DNA of 64,000 nt from Herbidospora daliensis (GTDB lineage Bacteria > Actinomycetota > Actinomycetes > Streptosporangiales > Streptosporangiaceae). The number at the start of each line of letters is the position of its first letter. The stretch's first letter is position 1. Position numbers and translations under genes: made by a program. The notes under the pieces were generated by a model. The model was not told where the DNA came from, ran no database searches, and saw only the letters and a program-made list of their open reading frames with translations. Below, piece after piece: positions 8,390 through 16,449 of the stretch. The stretch is taken from assembly GCF_001570585.1 (NCBI RefSeq), contig NZ_BBXF01000005.1, positions 744,001-808,000 on the forward strand. Reading direction: 5' to 3'.

Positions 8390-8655
8390 GCCAGGTCGTC
8401 AGGCGCCCCTGATGCGCGCCGAGGAGCGCGGTGACGTCGTCGGGGGTGTAGTGGCGAGGGCGTGGAGGAGGCTCGCCTCCCTGTCGGCGTCCAAGCCCGG
8501 GTCGAGCTGACCGGCGGCCTGGGCGGCCCCGATCTGGTCGGCGAGCAAGGCGAGCAGCCGCGTGTACCCCATCCGCATCGGCCGGCCCCAGGACGGTCGC
8601 CGGCAGCACGTCGAGCGGCGTGGGCTCGTGGGCGGCCACGGCCGCGATGCTGTAT
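8390..8655 (-). pseudogene. Remnant of a TetR-family regulator (C-terminal half only)
   Basis: On the minus strand, pieces of a TetR ligand domain are spread over two frames: AAVAAHEPTPLDVLPATVLG, then, in another frame, MRMGYTRLLALLADQIGAAQ continuing to LDPGLDADREASLLHALA, then back in the first frame HYTPDDVTALLGAHQGRL. The order and wording fit a TetR C-terminus interrupted by two indels. The helix-turn-helix half is missing because the glycosyltransferase gene occupies that DNA. I infer a decayed repressor; boundaries are approximate. Confidence 0.5.
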
Positions 8656-8658
8656 GGC

Positions 8659-9870
8659 ATGCGGATCATCTTCATCGGAGTCGGCACCCGCGGCGACGTC
8701 GAGCCGTACACCGGGCTGGGCGCCCGGTTGCGCGCGGCCGGGCACGAGGTCACGATCGCGGCCCACGAGCCGTACCGCGACCTGGTGACCGGCGCGGGCC
8801 TCGGCTACCTGCCGCTGCCCGGCGACCTGCTGCCCGTCTTGACCGGCCGCCTCCCCTTCACCGCCTTCAAGGTCTACGGCGAGCAGCTCGTCGAGGGCCT
8901 GGCCGGGCTCGCCGGCACCGAGGCCGACCTGCTGCTGACCGGCGTGGCGGGCGCGGTGGGCCGGCACGTCGCCGAGGCGATGGGCGTGCCGAGCATGGGC
9001 GTGCACCTGCAGCCGATCGAGCCCACCGGAGACTTCCCGCCGGTCATGAGCGTGTTCCGGGGCTCGCTCGGCCGGTGGGGCAACCGCAGGGCGGCGCGGC
9101 TGGCGTTCGAGGTGCCCGCCGCCGGTCCGATGATCGCCGGGCTGAACGCCCGGATGCGGGCCCGCCTGGGGCTGCCGCCGATGACGCCGCGCGCCGTTCA
9201 CCTCCGCCGCGAGGGCGACCGCTGGCCGGTCTTCCACGGGTTCAGCCCCCTGGTGGTGCCGCGCCCGGCCGACTGGCGGCCCGGACTGGAGGTCACCGGG
9301 TACTGGTGGCCGCACCGGCCCGAGGGCCGGCAGCCCGATCCGGTGGTGCGCGACTTCCTCGCGTCGGGCCCCAAGCCCGTCTTCGTCGGCTTCGGCAGCC
9401 TGGCCGACTCGCGGGCGGAGCAGTACACGGAACTGGCCCTCGACGCGCTGCGCCGGGCCGGGTTGCGCGGCGTCCTGCAGACCGGCGTGCGGGGACGGCT
9501 CACCGACGACGTGCTGGCGGTCGGCGACGTACCGCACGACTGGCTCTTCCCCCAGCTCGCCGCCGTCGCCCACCACTGCGGCGCGGGCACCACCGGGATC
9601 GGGCTCCGGGCCGGGGTGCCCGCGGTGGCCGTGCCCGTCATGAACGACCAGCCGTTCTGGGCGTCCCGGCTGACGGCGCTGGGCGCGGCCCCGGCCGCGA
9701 TCCCGTTCCGCCGCCTGACCGCCGCCCGCCTGGCCGCCGCCCTCACCACGGCGGTCACCGACCCCGCCTACCGGCGGCGGGCGCAGGCGCTCGCCACCGG
9801 TATCGCGGCGGAGGACGGCGCGGCCCCGGTCGTCGAGGCGGTGCGCCGGCTCAGCGACGGGGTGCGCTGA
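8659..9870 (+). CDS. GT1-family glycosyltransferase
   Basis: A 403-residue GT-B glycosyltransferase of the UDP-sugar sterol/macrolide type. N-terminal GTRGDVEPYTGLGARLRAAG is the canonical acceptor-domain start, and HHCGAGTTGIGLRAGVPAVA followed by PVMNDQPFWA is the nucleotide-sugar donor motif. I choose the ATG at 8659 because family members begin MRIxxxxxGTRGDV; upstream in-frame codons are poorly conserved. The product probably glycosylates a small hydrophobic acceptor. It starts on the edge of the TetR remnant, which may once have regulated it. Confidence 0.9.
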   Translation: MRIIFIGVGTRGDVEPYTGLGARLRAAGHEVTIAAHEPYRDLVTGAGLGYLPLPGDLLPVLTGRLPFTAFKVYGEQLVEGLAGLAGTEADLLLTGVAGAVGRHVAEAMGVPSMGVHLQPIEPTGDFPPVMSVFRGSLGRWGNRRAARLAFEVPAAGPMIAGLNARMRARLGLPPMTPRAVHLRREGDRWPVFHGFSPLVVPRPADWRPGLEVTGYWWPHRPEGRQPDPVVRDFLASGPKPVFVGFGSLADSRAEQYTELALDALRRAGLRGVLQTGVRGRLTDDVLAVGDVPHDWLFPQLAAVAHHCGAGTTGIGLRAGVPAVAVPVMNDQPFWASRLTALGAAPAAIPFRRLTAARLAAALTTAVTDPAYRRRAQALATGIAAEDGAAPVVEAVRRLSDGVR

Positions 9871-10177
9871 AGCGGTGCAGTTCGAGGATCGGGGGCATCG
9901 GGGCCAGTCCCGGGCCGCCCGCGCGGATCCAGTCGGCCACGTCGGCGGTGGCGGAGCCGTCGTTGACGAAGGCGAGCCACACCGGCCGCCCTCCGGCGGC
10001 GCGGCCCTCGGGGGTCGGCTGGACGACGATGACGTTGGCCTGGTCGCAGACGTCGAGACAGTCGGTCACCCGCACTTCGGCGACCTCGCCCAGCAGCCTG
10101 ATCTGCTCGTCGTGGTCGAGATGGGGAACCTTCCGGGTGCTGCCGCAGCAGCAGTCCCGGCACACGGTGACGCGCAC
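9851..10177 (-). CDS. Thioredoxin-like [2Fe-2S] ferredoxin-domain protein
   Basis: 108 residues. The start is the GTG at 10177, preceded by GAGAGGAC; the frame is open to 10300, but the extra 41 residues would be translated from the riboswitch. Cys-rich loops VTVCRDCCCG (residues ~4-13) and VTDCLDVCDQANVIVVQP carry the four cysteines expected for a thioredoxin-fold [2Fe-2S] site. A cobalamin riboswitch lies directly upstream, so the protein is likely tied to B12 or cobalt metabolism, for example as an electron donor or metal carrier. The 3' end overlaps the glycosyltransferase by 20 bp. Confidence 0.82.
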   Translation of the reverse strand: MRVTVCRDCCCGSTRKVPHLDHDEQIRLLGEVAEVRVTDCLDVCDQANVIVVQPTPEGRAAGGRPVWLAFVNDGSATADVADWIRAGGPGLAPMPPILELHRFSAPRR

Positions 10178-10214
10178 CGGCGCCCGTCCTCTCTCGGGGA
10201 GATCCGCCCCGGCT

Positions 10215-10330
10215 CGTGAGGAGGCGACCGCGTGAGTCTCCTGGCTCTCGGGGCGACGGTGCGCCCCGATCACAGTGGCGGGACCGCGCCGGATTCGCAC
10301 CGGTTTCCTCGTCCGCCGTCGCCTTGCCGA
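10215..10330 (-). promoter_or_regulatory. Cobalamin (B12) riboswitch
   Basis: On the minus strand the conserved core reads CCGGTGCGAATCCGG, then GGTCCCGCCACTGTGA, followed by the B12-box-like AGCCAGGAGACTC near 10232-10244. GGCGAC (around 10318-10323) can pair with GTCGCC (around 10223-10228) as the P1 stem. It ends about 40 nt before the [2Fe-2S] gene, as expected for control of translation or transcription by adenosylcobalamin. Outer boundaries are estimated. Confidence 0.92.
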
Positions 10331-10395
10331 GGCATCGTCTCATATCGGGAAAAATCGGTCGGTACGCGGATACCTCGCCTTCTAGCCTGTTTCGC

Positions 10396-11051
10396 ATGAG
10401 ACTGTCGCGGCAGACCTGGCCGACGCTGATCAGCGAGGTGCGGCTCGGCCCGGAGACCTACCGGGTGGTCCGCCCGGCGCGGGCCTCCCGGCACGGCATG
10501 CTCTGGGAACACTGGTGGGGCGCGGAACTGAGCGTCGACCGCGCGACGGCGCTGACGGTCGCGATGGCGTGGGGGCTGGCGCCCGGTCGCCGCACAGCCT
10601 GATCTACCTGCCGCTGCGCGGGGCCCGCCCCGCCGACTCCGGCAACCGGGAGCGGCTGCTCGACCTGGTGCTGCTGCACCATCGTCTGGGGTTCCCGGCC
10701 TCGCGGTGGAAGCAGGTCCGGGCCCGGCTGGGGGCCGGGCGCCCGCATCGGGTGACGCTCCCGCCGAGGTCGTGGCGGCCGCCTGTCGACCACGAGCGTC
10801 GAGACCATCGCGAGTACCGCGACCATCTCCGCTGGGACGTCGCGGCCGACACCCTCTTCCTGACCGGCAGCCGGGCCGCCTTCGAGGCACAGCTGGGCGA
10901 GATGCGCGACCTGGTCGAAGAGGGCCCGGCCTTCCGAGCGCGGCACCCCGGCGCCCACTGCTGCGCCGAAATCGAGGTCGGCCGCCCTCGCTACACCGAC
11001 CGGCACCCGTGGGCGGAACTGCACGTGAAATGGTGCCGCCAGCACGGCTGA
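10396..11051 (+). pseudogene. Frameshifted gene, hypothetical protein (~217 residues if joined)
   Basis: The frame from ATG 10396 encodes MRLSRQTWPTLISEVRLGPE and stops at 10602 after 68 residues. A second frame then carries RSPHSLIYLPLRGARPADSG and continues to 11051, ending WAELHVKWCRQHG. The codon bias of both parts is coding-like, and the join near 10575-10592 (TGGGGGCTGG) needs a -1 shift. A one-base deletion, a sequencing error at the G-run or true -1 slippage are all possible. The joined protein is tryptophan- and arginine-rich with no recognised domain. It is divergent from the B12 riboswitch. Confidence 0.6.
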
Positions 11052-11056
11052 CCGGT

Positions 11057-12295
11057 TCACTCGTCCGGCCAGGAGAAGCCCAGGCGTTCGGCGTGGGTGC
11101 TGGGGTCCTCCTCGCGTAGCCGCTCGATGACGCGGGCCAGCTGGTCGTCGAGATCGCCGTCGTCGACCGGGATGGTCCAGCCGAACTGGATCCGGGGCCG
11201 GCCCCGCTGCCAGAAGACGAGCTCGAACCGGTCCTGTTCGCCCACCTGGGCGAGCACCCAGGCGAAATCGCACTGGTGGCGTCCGAGCAGGCCGGGGTCG
11301 TCGCCGAGATGGCGGGCGAGCCGGTCGGCCAGCGTGCGGGCGGGCCACTTCCAACCCTCGTCCTGTACGGCCGCCTCGATCGCCCGGTCGTAATCGGCGG
11401 CCGGGAACCGGAAGGTCGTCAGCGCGGCGTCCGGGCGGTGTCCCCGCCAGTCGCTCCACACGACCGTGTCCCCGTCGCGGGCGACCGTCACGTAAAGCGC
11501 CCCGCAGCACCCTTCATCGCACCACGCCTCGGCCAGCCGCACCTCGCGCGGCTCCGCCGTCGCCCGCAGCGCGGGCAGCAGTCGTTCCGGCACGTCAGGC
11601 GCACCGGCACGGAACCCTTCTGCCACGATCGGCAGCCCGTCGACCAGCAGCCGGGTCTCGACTCTGCCGCCGCGTGCCGGGTCGGGCACGGCGACGTACA
11701 CCCCGAAACCGGAGGAAACGACCACGGGAGCCCTGGCTGCCCAGGCCGCCCGCCACCGGGTGAGCGGGTCGGCGGAGCCCCGCGCCTCGGCGAGAACCGG
11801 TTCCCAGCGCGGGGACACGATGAGCCGTTCGAGCCGGACGAGAGTGGCGGCCCGCTCCCCCGGCGGCCACGCCAGGCAGCCACTGGGGCCGCTGCGCAGG
11901 TCGTCGGCCATGGCGAGCGCGGAGGCCAGCAGGTCGAGCACCGGCTCCGCCGTCTCGGCGCGGGCGGCGAATGCGGTGAGCATCTGGCAGGCGTCGAGGA
12001 ACTTGCGGATGCCTACGCCGGAGAAGCGGAATTCGATCTGCTCCTGCAATAACCGGCCGAGGCGAACCACGGTCGCGTCATCGACACCATCGAGCAGCTC
12101 GGCCGCCGACACATTCCGGCTGCCCGTAGCCGTTTGCAGTTCGGTCGGTGAAACACTCTGGCTACCGGAGGCCGTCTGCGACTCTGTCGGTGACAGACCT
12201 GGGCTGTCGGAGGCCGTCTGGAACTCGGCCGGTGAGACACCTCGGTTGCCGGTGGTCGTTTGCAGTAGTGACGCCAAGGTCTCCGGGTCACTCAT
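11057..12295 (-). CDS. Hypothetical protein with four N-terminal 14-residue repeats
   Basis: 412 residues. Residues 11-66 are four tandem 14-mers: LQTTTGNRGVSPAE, FQTASDSPGLSPTE, SQTASGSQSVSPTE, LQTATGSRNVSAAE, a flexible Ser/Thr-rich linker. The remainder is a globular domain with several tryptophans and a Cys pair (WCDEGCCGALYVTV), plus a C-terminal helical part ending ERLGFSWPDE. The motif around VWSDWRGH and PAADYDRAIEAA occurs in immunity- or housekeeping-type actinomycete proteins, but I cannot name the family. No signal peptide. Convergent with the frameshifted gene. Confidence 0.75.
   Translation of the reverse strand: MSDPETLASLLQTTTGNRGVSPAEFQTASDSPGLSPTESQTASGSQSVSPTELQTATGSRNVSAAELLDGVDDATVVRLGRLLQEQIEFRFSGVGIRKFLDACQMLTAFAARAETAEPVLDLLASALAMADDLRSGPSGCLAWPPGERAATLVRLERLIVSPRWEPVLAEARGSADPLTRWRAAWAARAPVVVSSGFGVYVAVPDPARGGRVETRLLVDGLPIVAEGFRAGAPDVPERLLPALRATAEPREVRLAEAWCDEGCCGALYVTVARDGDTVVWSDWRGHRPDAALTTFRFPAADYDRAIEAAVQDEGWKWPARTLADRLARHLGDDPGLLGRHQCDFAWVLAQVGEQDRFELVFWQRGRPRIQFGWTIPVDDGDLDDQLARVIERLREEDPSTHAERLGFSWPDE
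12098..12265 (-). repeat. Four 42-bp coding tandem repeats
   Basis: 168 bp divided into four 42-bp units that encode the pattern [LFS]QT-(x4)-x-x-x-[VL]S-[PA]-x-E. Units are similar but diverged at both DNA and protein level, so the array is old rather than a recent slippage. The period is an exact multiple of three, preserving the frame. Confidence 0.85.
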
Positions 12296-12363
12296 GGGGC
12301 TTCACCGCGGAAGGGTGGGCTCGTTTCTGTCCGTCATGTCCGACACCTTGCCATAGTCGGATC

Positions 12364-12942
12364 GTGAAGTGGATTCCGTTGCTGGCGGTCGTGCTGCTCG
12401 CGGCGAACTGCCAGTGGACCTCGCCCGGGGGCCTGCTGCTCGCCCCCGCAACCCCGGCCGCCTCGATGGCGGAGGTCGCCGAGCGGCTGAGCGCGGCACG
12501 CTCGAACGACGGGTTCACCCGCCCGCTCGACGCCCCCCTCGGACCCCGGTGCGAGGCCGCCGACGATGTCGTGGTGCGGTATCCCGGTCACACCGATCTG
12601 CTGCGGCTCGCCGAGAGCAGCGATCCGCTGGCCGTCCGGGTCTGGCTCACCGGGAGCGTCGAGGGGAGGCGGCTCGCCGACCGGGTCCGGCCCTGTTTCG
12701 CGACCTTCTCCCCTCGCGAACCGATGGCGCTGGTGTACACGGGGGTCGTGGCGACCAGTTCCGACAACGGCGATCCCGTCGCGCAGGTGTACGTCGTCGC
12801 CCTTCGGGGGCCGTTCCTGGCCGAGGTCTCCTGGTGGTGGCCGGCCGAGTACGCCGAGGGTGTGGATCCGGGGCGGCTCGACCGCGGGCTCGACGCGGTC
12901 GTGGCCGTGCTCGGGGCGGTCAGCGGGGGGACAGGATCCTGA
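12364..12942 (+). CDS. Secreted protein or lipoprotein, unknown function
   Basis: 192 residues from a GTG start. MKWIPLLAVVLLAANC looks like a signal peptide, possibly a lipoprotein signal ending at Cys16, though Asn before Cys is atypical. The mature part has a Cys pair (Cys in GPRCEAADDV and VRPCFATF) and ends WWPAEYAEGVDPGRLDRGLD. No catalytic motif seen. The reading frame is open further upstream, but that part is antisense to the neighbouring gene. The 3' end overlaps the convergent PucR gene by 23 bp. Confidence 0.65.
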   Translation: MKWIPLLAVVLLAANCQWTSPGGLLLAPATPAASMAEVAERLSAARSNDGFTRPLDAPLGPRCEAADDVVVRYPGHTDLLRLAESSDPLAVRVWLTGSVEGRRLADRVRPCFATFSPREPMALVYTGVVATSSDNGDPVAQVYVVALRGPFLAEVSWWWPAEYAEGVDPGRLDRGLDAVVAVLGAVSGGTGS

Positions 12943-14530
12943 GCTGGAGCATCGCCGCGAAGCGCTGTTCCGGGTCGGTGAGGTCGATCTCGCCGACCTC
13001 GGTGACGCGGCGGAGCCGGTAGCGCAGCGTGTTGGGGTGGATGAACAGGGCGCCGGCCGCCTTGCCGACGTCGCCGAGCGCGTCGAGCCACGCCTCCAGG
13101 GTCTCGACGAGGCCCGCGTTGTTGCGTTCGTCGTAGTCCATCAGCCGGGCGATGGCGCCGCCGGGGCGTTCGTCGCGGGCGGCGGCCAGGTCGCGCAGTT
13201 CCAGGACCAGGGCGAGGGTCTGGACGTCGTCGAGCTGGGCCACCCGCAGGCCCGTGTGGCCTTCGCGCATGACCCGCAGCACGCGGTCGGCCTGGGCTTT
13301 TCCGTGGACGATGCCGCTGATGTCCGATCCGGCGGGGGCGACGGCGACGATGGCGTGCAGGTTGCCGTCGACGCGGTCGACGAAGTCGGCGGCCAGCCGC
13401 GCGGCGCGCTGTTCGGGGCTGCCGGTGGCGACGACGACCGGGAGCAGGCCGTAGACGGTGCCGCCGACGGCGGCCACGGCCGAGGCGGGCACGGTCGCCG
13501 ACAGGTGGACCGACAGGGCGTCGGCCAGGCGTTCGAGGTCGGTGTGGGGGTGGCCGGGCAGCAGGCCGGCGCCGACGATGACGAGGCGGCGGGCCGACAG
13601 GCCGAGGCGGCCGAGGGCGTCGCGGGCCCCGGCGCCGCCTTCCAGGACGGTGCCGATCAGGTCGGTGCGCAGGCGGCGCTGGACGTCGGCGCCGGCGCGC
13701 AGCCGCAGCAGGTGGAGGGCGACCAGCTTGGAGGCGTCGAGGAGCGCCTGGGTGCGTTCGCGGTCGACCTCGCCGTCCATGGCGGCCCAGATGGAGCCGA
13801 GGACCTCGTCGCCGGCGCGGACGGCGATGGCGACGCGCTGCACGGTGGTCTCGTCGTAGCCGAGGTCCTGCGGTTTGACGACGACGGGGGCCTGGTAGCG
13901 GTAGAGGTCGCGGAAGACGCCGAGTTCGGTGAGCCGGTTGGCGTACCGTTCGGGGACCTGGCGGCCGATGACGGTCTCGACGCGGGAGGGGTCGGCCTCG
14001 TCCTGGCGGCCGGAGAAGGCGAGCACGCGGGAGCTGCGGTCTTCGATCGTGATGGGGGCGTCGAGCAGCGCGGCGACGGCGTTGGCGACGGCGAACAGGT
14101 CGCCCGACGGCAGGCCGCCGAGGGACTCGTGGCCGGTGACGCCGATGTCGCCTTCGGCGAGCATGGCGCGGATGAGGGCGGTCAGCTGCGCCCACGTGGC
14201 GCCCCGGCGCAGCCCGATCAGGGCGACGCCGCTCTCCTGGACGGCCGCCCGCACCTCCGCCGTGAGCGCGACCGGGGCCCTGACGACCAGGGCGACCGTG
14301 TCGTGGCCGCCGAGGGAGCGCAGCAGCGCGGGCAGCGCTCCGGCGGCGGGGTCGACGCCGACGCCCAGCACCAGCGAGCGGGGCGCGAGCACGGGTTCGT
14401 CGAGCGGGTCGAAGATGACCAGGGCGCTGATGCCGCCGGGGTGGTCGACGTCGCCCGCGACCAGTTCCAGGAGGGTGGAGCCCAGGTCGTCGAGGACGCG
14501 GCCGAGGCTCGCACGCGGTCGCTGACTCAC
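12920..14530 (-). CDS. PucR/CdaR-family transcriptional regulator
   Basis: 536 residues from the GTG at 14530 (the open frame reaches 14551). An N-terminal purine-catabolism-type sensory domain is followed by a GGDEF-like CdaR region (residues ~280-420) and the C-terminal PucR helix-turn-helix, GALFIHPNTLRYRLRRVTEV, diagnostic for the family. It begins 22 bp after the racemase-like gene on the same strand and is the last gene of the peptide-salvage operon, so it probably activates that operon in response to an intermediate. The effector is unknown. Confidence 0.88.
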   Translation of the reverse strand: MSQRPRASLGRVLDDLGSTLLELVAGDVDHPGGISALVIFDPLDEPVLAPRSLVLGVGVDPAAGALPALLRSLGGHDTVALVVRAPVALTAEVRAAVQESGVALIGLRRGATWAQLTALIRAMLAEGDIGVTGHESLGGLPSGDLFAVANAVAALLDAPITIEDRSSRVLAFSGRQDEADPSRVETVIGRQVPERYANRLTELGVFRDLYRYQAPVVVKPQDLGYDETTVQRVAIAVRAGDEVLGSIWAAMDGEVDRERTQALLDASKLVALHLLRLRAGADVQRRLRTDLIGTVLEGGAGARDALGRLGLSARRLVIVGAGLLPGHPHTDLERLADALSVHLSATVPASAVAAVGGTVYGLLPVVVATGSPEQRAARLAADFVDRVDGNLHAIVAVAPAGSDISGIVHGKAQADRVLRVMREGHTGLRVAQLDDVQTLALVLELRDLAAARDERPGGAIARLMDYDERNNAGLVETLEAWLDALGDVGKAAGALFIHPNTLRYRLRRVTEVGEIDLTDPEQRFAAMLQLRILSPR

Positions 14531-14552
14531 GCCCGGAGTATAGGCGCGCACC

Positions 14553-15677
14553 TCAGAACGGGATCCACTCCACCGACGTCGTCACCCGGGCCAGCAGGTC
14601 GGGGATGGGGGTGACGCCCAGGCCGGGTCCGGTGGGGACGGCGACGTGGCCGTCGTCCAGGACGATGGGCTCGGTGATGTCGGTCCGGTAGAAGCGGTCG
14701 GAGGCCGACACGTCGCCGGGCAGGGTGAAGCCGGGCAGCGCGGCCAGCGCGATGTTGGCGGCGCGGCCGAGGCCGGTCTCGACCATGCCGCCGCACCAGA
14801 CCGCGACGCCGTGGGCGGCGGCCAGGTCGTGGATCCTGCGGGCCTCCAGGTAGCCGCCGACGCGGCCGGGCTTGATGTTGATGATCTGGCACGCCCCCAG
14901 GGTGATCGCGGCGGCGGCGGTCTGCGCCGACACGACCGACTCGTCGAGGCAGATCGGGGTGGCCAGCTGCCGGGCGAGCGCGGCGTGGCCGAGCACGTCC
15001 TCCTCCTCCAGCGGCTGTTCGATCAGCAGCAGGTCGAAGGCGTCGAGCTTCGCCAGGTGGCGGGCGTCGCGCAGGGTGTAGGCGGTGTTGGCGTCCACCT
15101 GCAGGAGCACGTCGCCGCCGAACCGGTCGCGGACGGCGGCGACCGGCGCCACGTCCCAGCCGGGCTCGATCTTGAGCTTGATGCGGGCGTACCCCTCGTC
15201 GAGATAACCCTCGACGGCGGCCAGCAGCGCCGGGATGGAGTCGTGGATGCCGACCGAGACGCCGCTGGGCACCCGGTCGGCGACCGCGCCGAGTTCGCGG
15301 CCGAAGGAGCGGCCGAGGGCGCGCAGTTCGGCGTCCAGGATCGCCATCTCCACCGCCGCCTTGGCCATGCGGTGTCCCTTGTACGCGTGCAGCGCCCCCG
15401 CGACCCCGGCCGCGCCCGACCGGGCGAGCGCGGCGGTCCCCTCGGGCGAGGCCAGGCGCGGCAGCAGGAAGCGGCGCAGCACGTCCTGCTGGGAGTCGAC
15501 GTATTCGGGCGAGTAGAGCGGGTCGGTCAGCGCGACGCACTCGCCCCAGCCTTCGGCGTCGTCGGTCACCGCTTTGACCAGCAGGATGTCGCGCTCGGTC
15601 TGGGTGCCGAACGAGGTGCGGAACGGCGCCACGAGCGGCATCGACAGTCGGCGCAGTTCGATTCCGCGCAGCTTCAT
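14553..15677 (-). CDS. N-succinylamino-acid racemase / o-succinylbenzoate synthase-family enolase
   Basis: 374 residues, muconate-lactonizing subgroup of the enolase superfamily. Catalytic lysines are Lys167-x-Lys169 (RIKLKI) and Lys269 (INIKPGRVGG); metal ligands are Asp195 (VDAN), Glu220 (IEQP) and Asp245 (LDES). This residue set is shared by MenC and N-succinylamino-acid racemase. The gene is joined by ATGA to a COG3375 GNAT gene and sits in a peptide-import operon with no menaquinone genes, so racemisation of N-acyl or N-succinyl amino acids is more likely than menaquinone synthesis. Confidence 0.85.
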   Translation of the reverse strand: MKLRGIELRRLSMPLVAPFRTSFGTQTERDILLVKAVTDDAEGWGECVALTDPLYSPEYVDSQQDVLRRFLLPRLASPEGTAALARSGAAGVAGALHAYKGHRMAKAAVEMAILDAELRALGRSFGRELGAVADRVPSGVSVGIHDSIPALLAAVEGYLDEGYARIKLKIEPGWDVAPVAAVRDRFGGDVLLQVDANTAYTLRDARHLAKLDAFDLLLIEQPLEEEDVLGHAALARQLATPICLDESVVSAQTAAAAITLGACQIINIKPGRVGGYLEARRIHDLAAAHGVAVWCGGMVETGLGRAANIALAALPGFTLPGDVSASDRFYRTDITEPIVLDDGHVAVPTGPGLGVTPIPDLLARVTTSVEWIPF

Positions 15678-16447
15678 GGGGTCTCCAGGTCGACGAGGTA
15701 GCCGAGGTCGCGGTCGAAGTCGACGACGCGGCCTCCGGAGGTCATCATCGGCGCGAGCTCGTCGCGGAGCCGCCGCCGCCACGCCACGGCGGCGGGCGGG
15801 TCGCCGGCCCGCAGCGCCTCGATGTCGTCGGGGACGGCGACGCGGCGGCCGGCCGGACCGGCGGCCGGGCGGTCGAAGGGCGCGCCGGAGCAGGCGGCGA
15901 CGACCCTCGGCGAGAGCAGGTCCCAGCGCATCAGCAGCCGGTCGGTGTCGTCCGTGCCGTTGATCGCGTCGTGCATCGCGCCGTAGAAGTTCGGCAGGTA
16001 CTCCACCGGCAGCGCCCCGAGTTTGACGATGTTGAAGTAGGCGTTGCGGCTGACGAGCGGGTCGAAGGTCCACTCGATCGTCGGGATGCCGCGGGCCAGC
16101 GCCCAGGCCCGCTGGTGGAGTTTGAGGGCGCCGCCGACGCCGCGGCCGCCCAGGCCCGGCACGACCCCGGCGACGTGGCTGTGCAGGGTCCGGGCCGCCG
16201 GTTCCTCGTGGAAGCCGATGCAGACGCCCACGAGGCGGTCGCCGTCGTAGGCGCCGGCGGCGTAGTTGCCGGCGCGGGTCAGCGCGCGGAGGAACTCCAC
16301 GGTGATCAGCGGACGGCCCCAGATCTCCACGAGCAGGTCGATCATGGCCTGGGCGCCGGGCAGGTCGTGGAGTTCCCGGATCTCCACGCCGGCCTTGCGG
16401 GCCCGGTCGCCGGCGTCCCGGGCCGCGTCGAGGTGGTCGGGGAGCAC
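15674..16447 (-). CDS. GNAT N-acyltransferase, COG3375 type (putative amino-acid N-succinyltransferase)
   Basis: 257 residues from a GTG two bases after the S12 hydrolase stop. GNAT fold: GVCIGFHEEPAARTLHSHVA (beta4), then GLGGRGVGGALKLHQR, the acetyl-CoA pyrophosphate loop (Q/R-x-x-G-x-G/A). The segment NAYFNIVKLGALPVEYLPNF is characteristic of COG3375. In Geobacillus a protein of this group succinylates D-amino acids for a partner racemase; the ATGA coupling to the enolase gene here matches that pair. Acyl donor and amino-acid range are inference. Confidence 0.83.
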   Translation of the reverse strand: MLPDHLDAARDAGDRARKAGVEIRELHDLPGAQAMIDLLVEIWGRPLITVEFLRALTRAGNYAAGAYDGDRLVGVCIGFHEEPAARTLHSHVAGVVPGLGGRGVGGALKLHQRAWALARGIPTIEWTFDPLVSRNAYFNIVKLGALPVEYLPNFYGAMHDAINGTDDTDRLLMRWDLLSPRVVAACSGAPFDRPAAGPAGRRVAVPDDIEALRAGDPPAAVAWRRRLRDELAPMMTSGGRVVDFDRDLGYLVDLETP

Positions 16448-16449
16448 GG

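Noticed and set aside
12098-12265. Possible CRISPR-like array
   Set aside because: The 42-bp units are contiguous, in frame and translated, with no spacers.
14553-15677. Assignment as menC of menaquinone synthesis
   Set aside because: Residues alone allow it, but neighbours are peptide uptake and a COG3375 acyltransferase, with no men genes.
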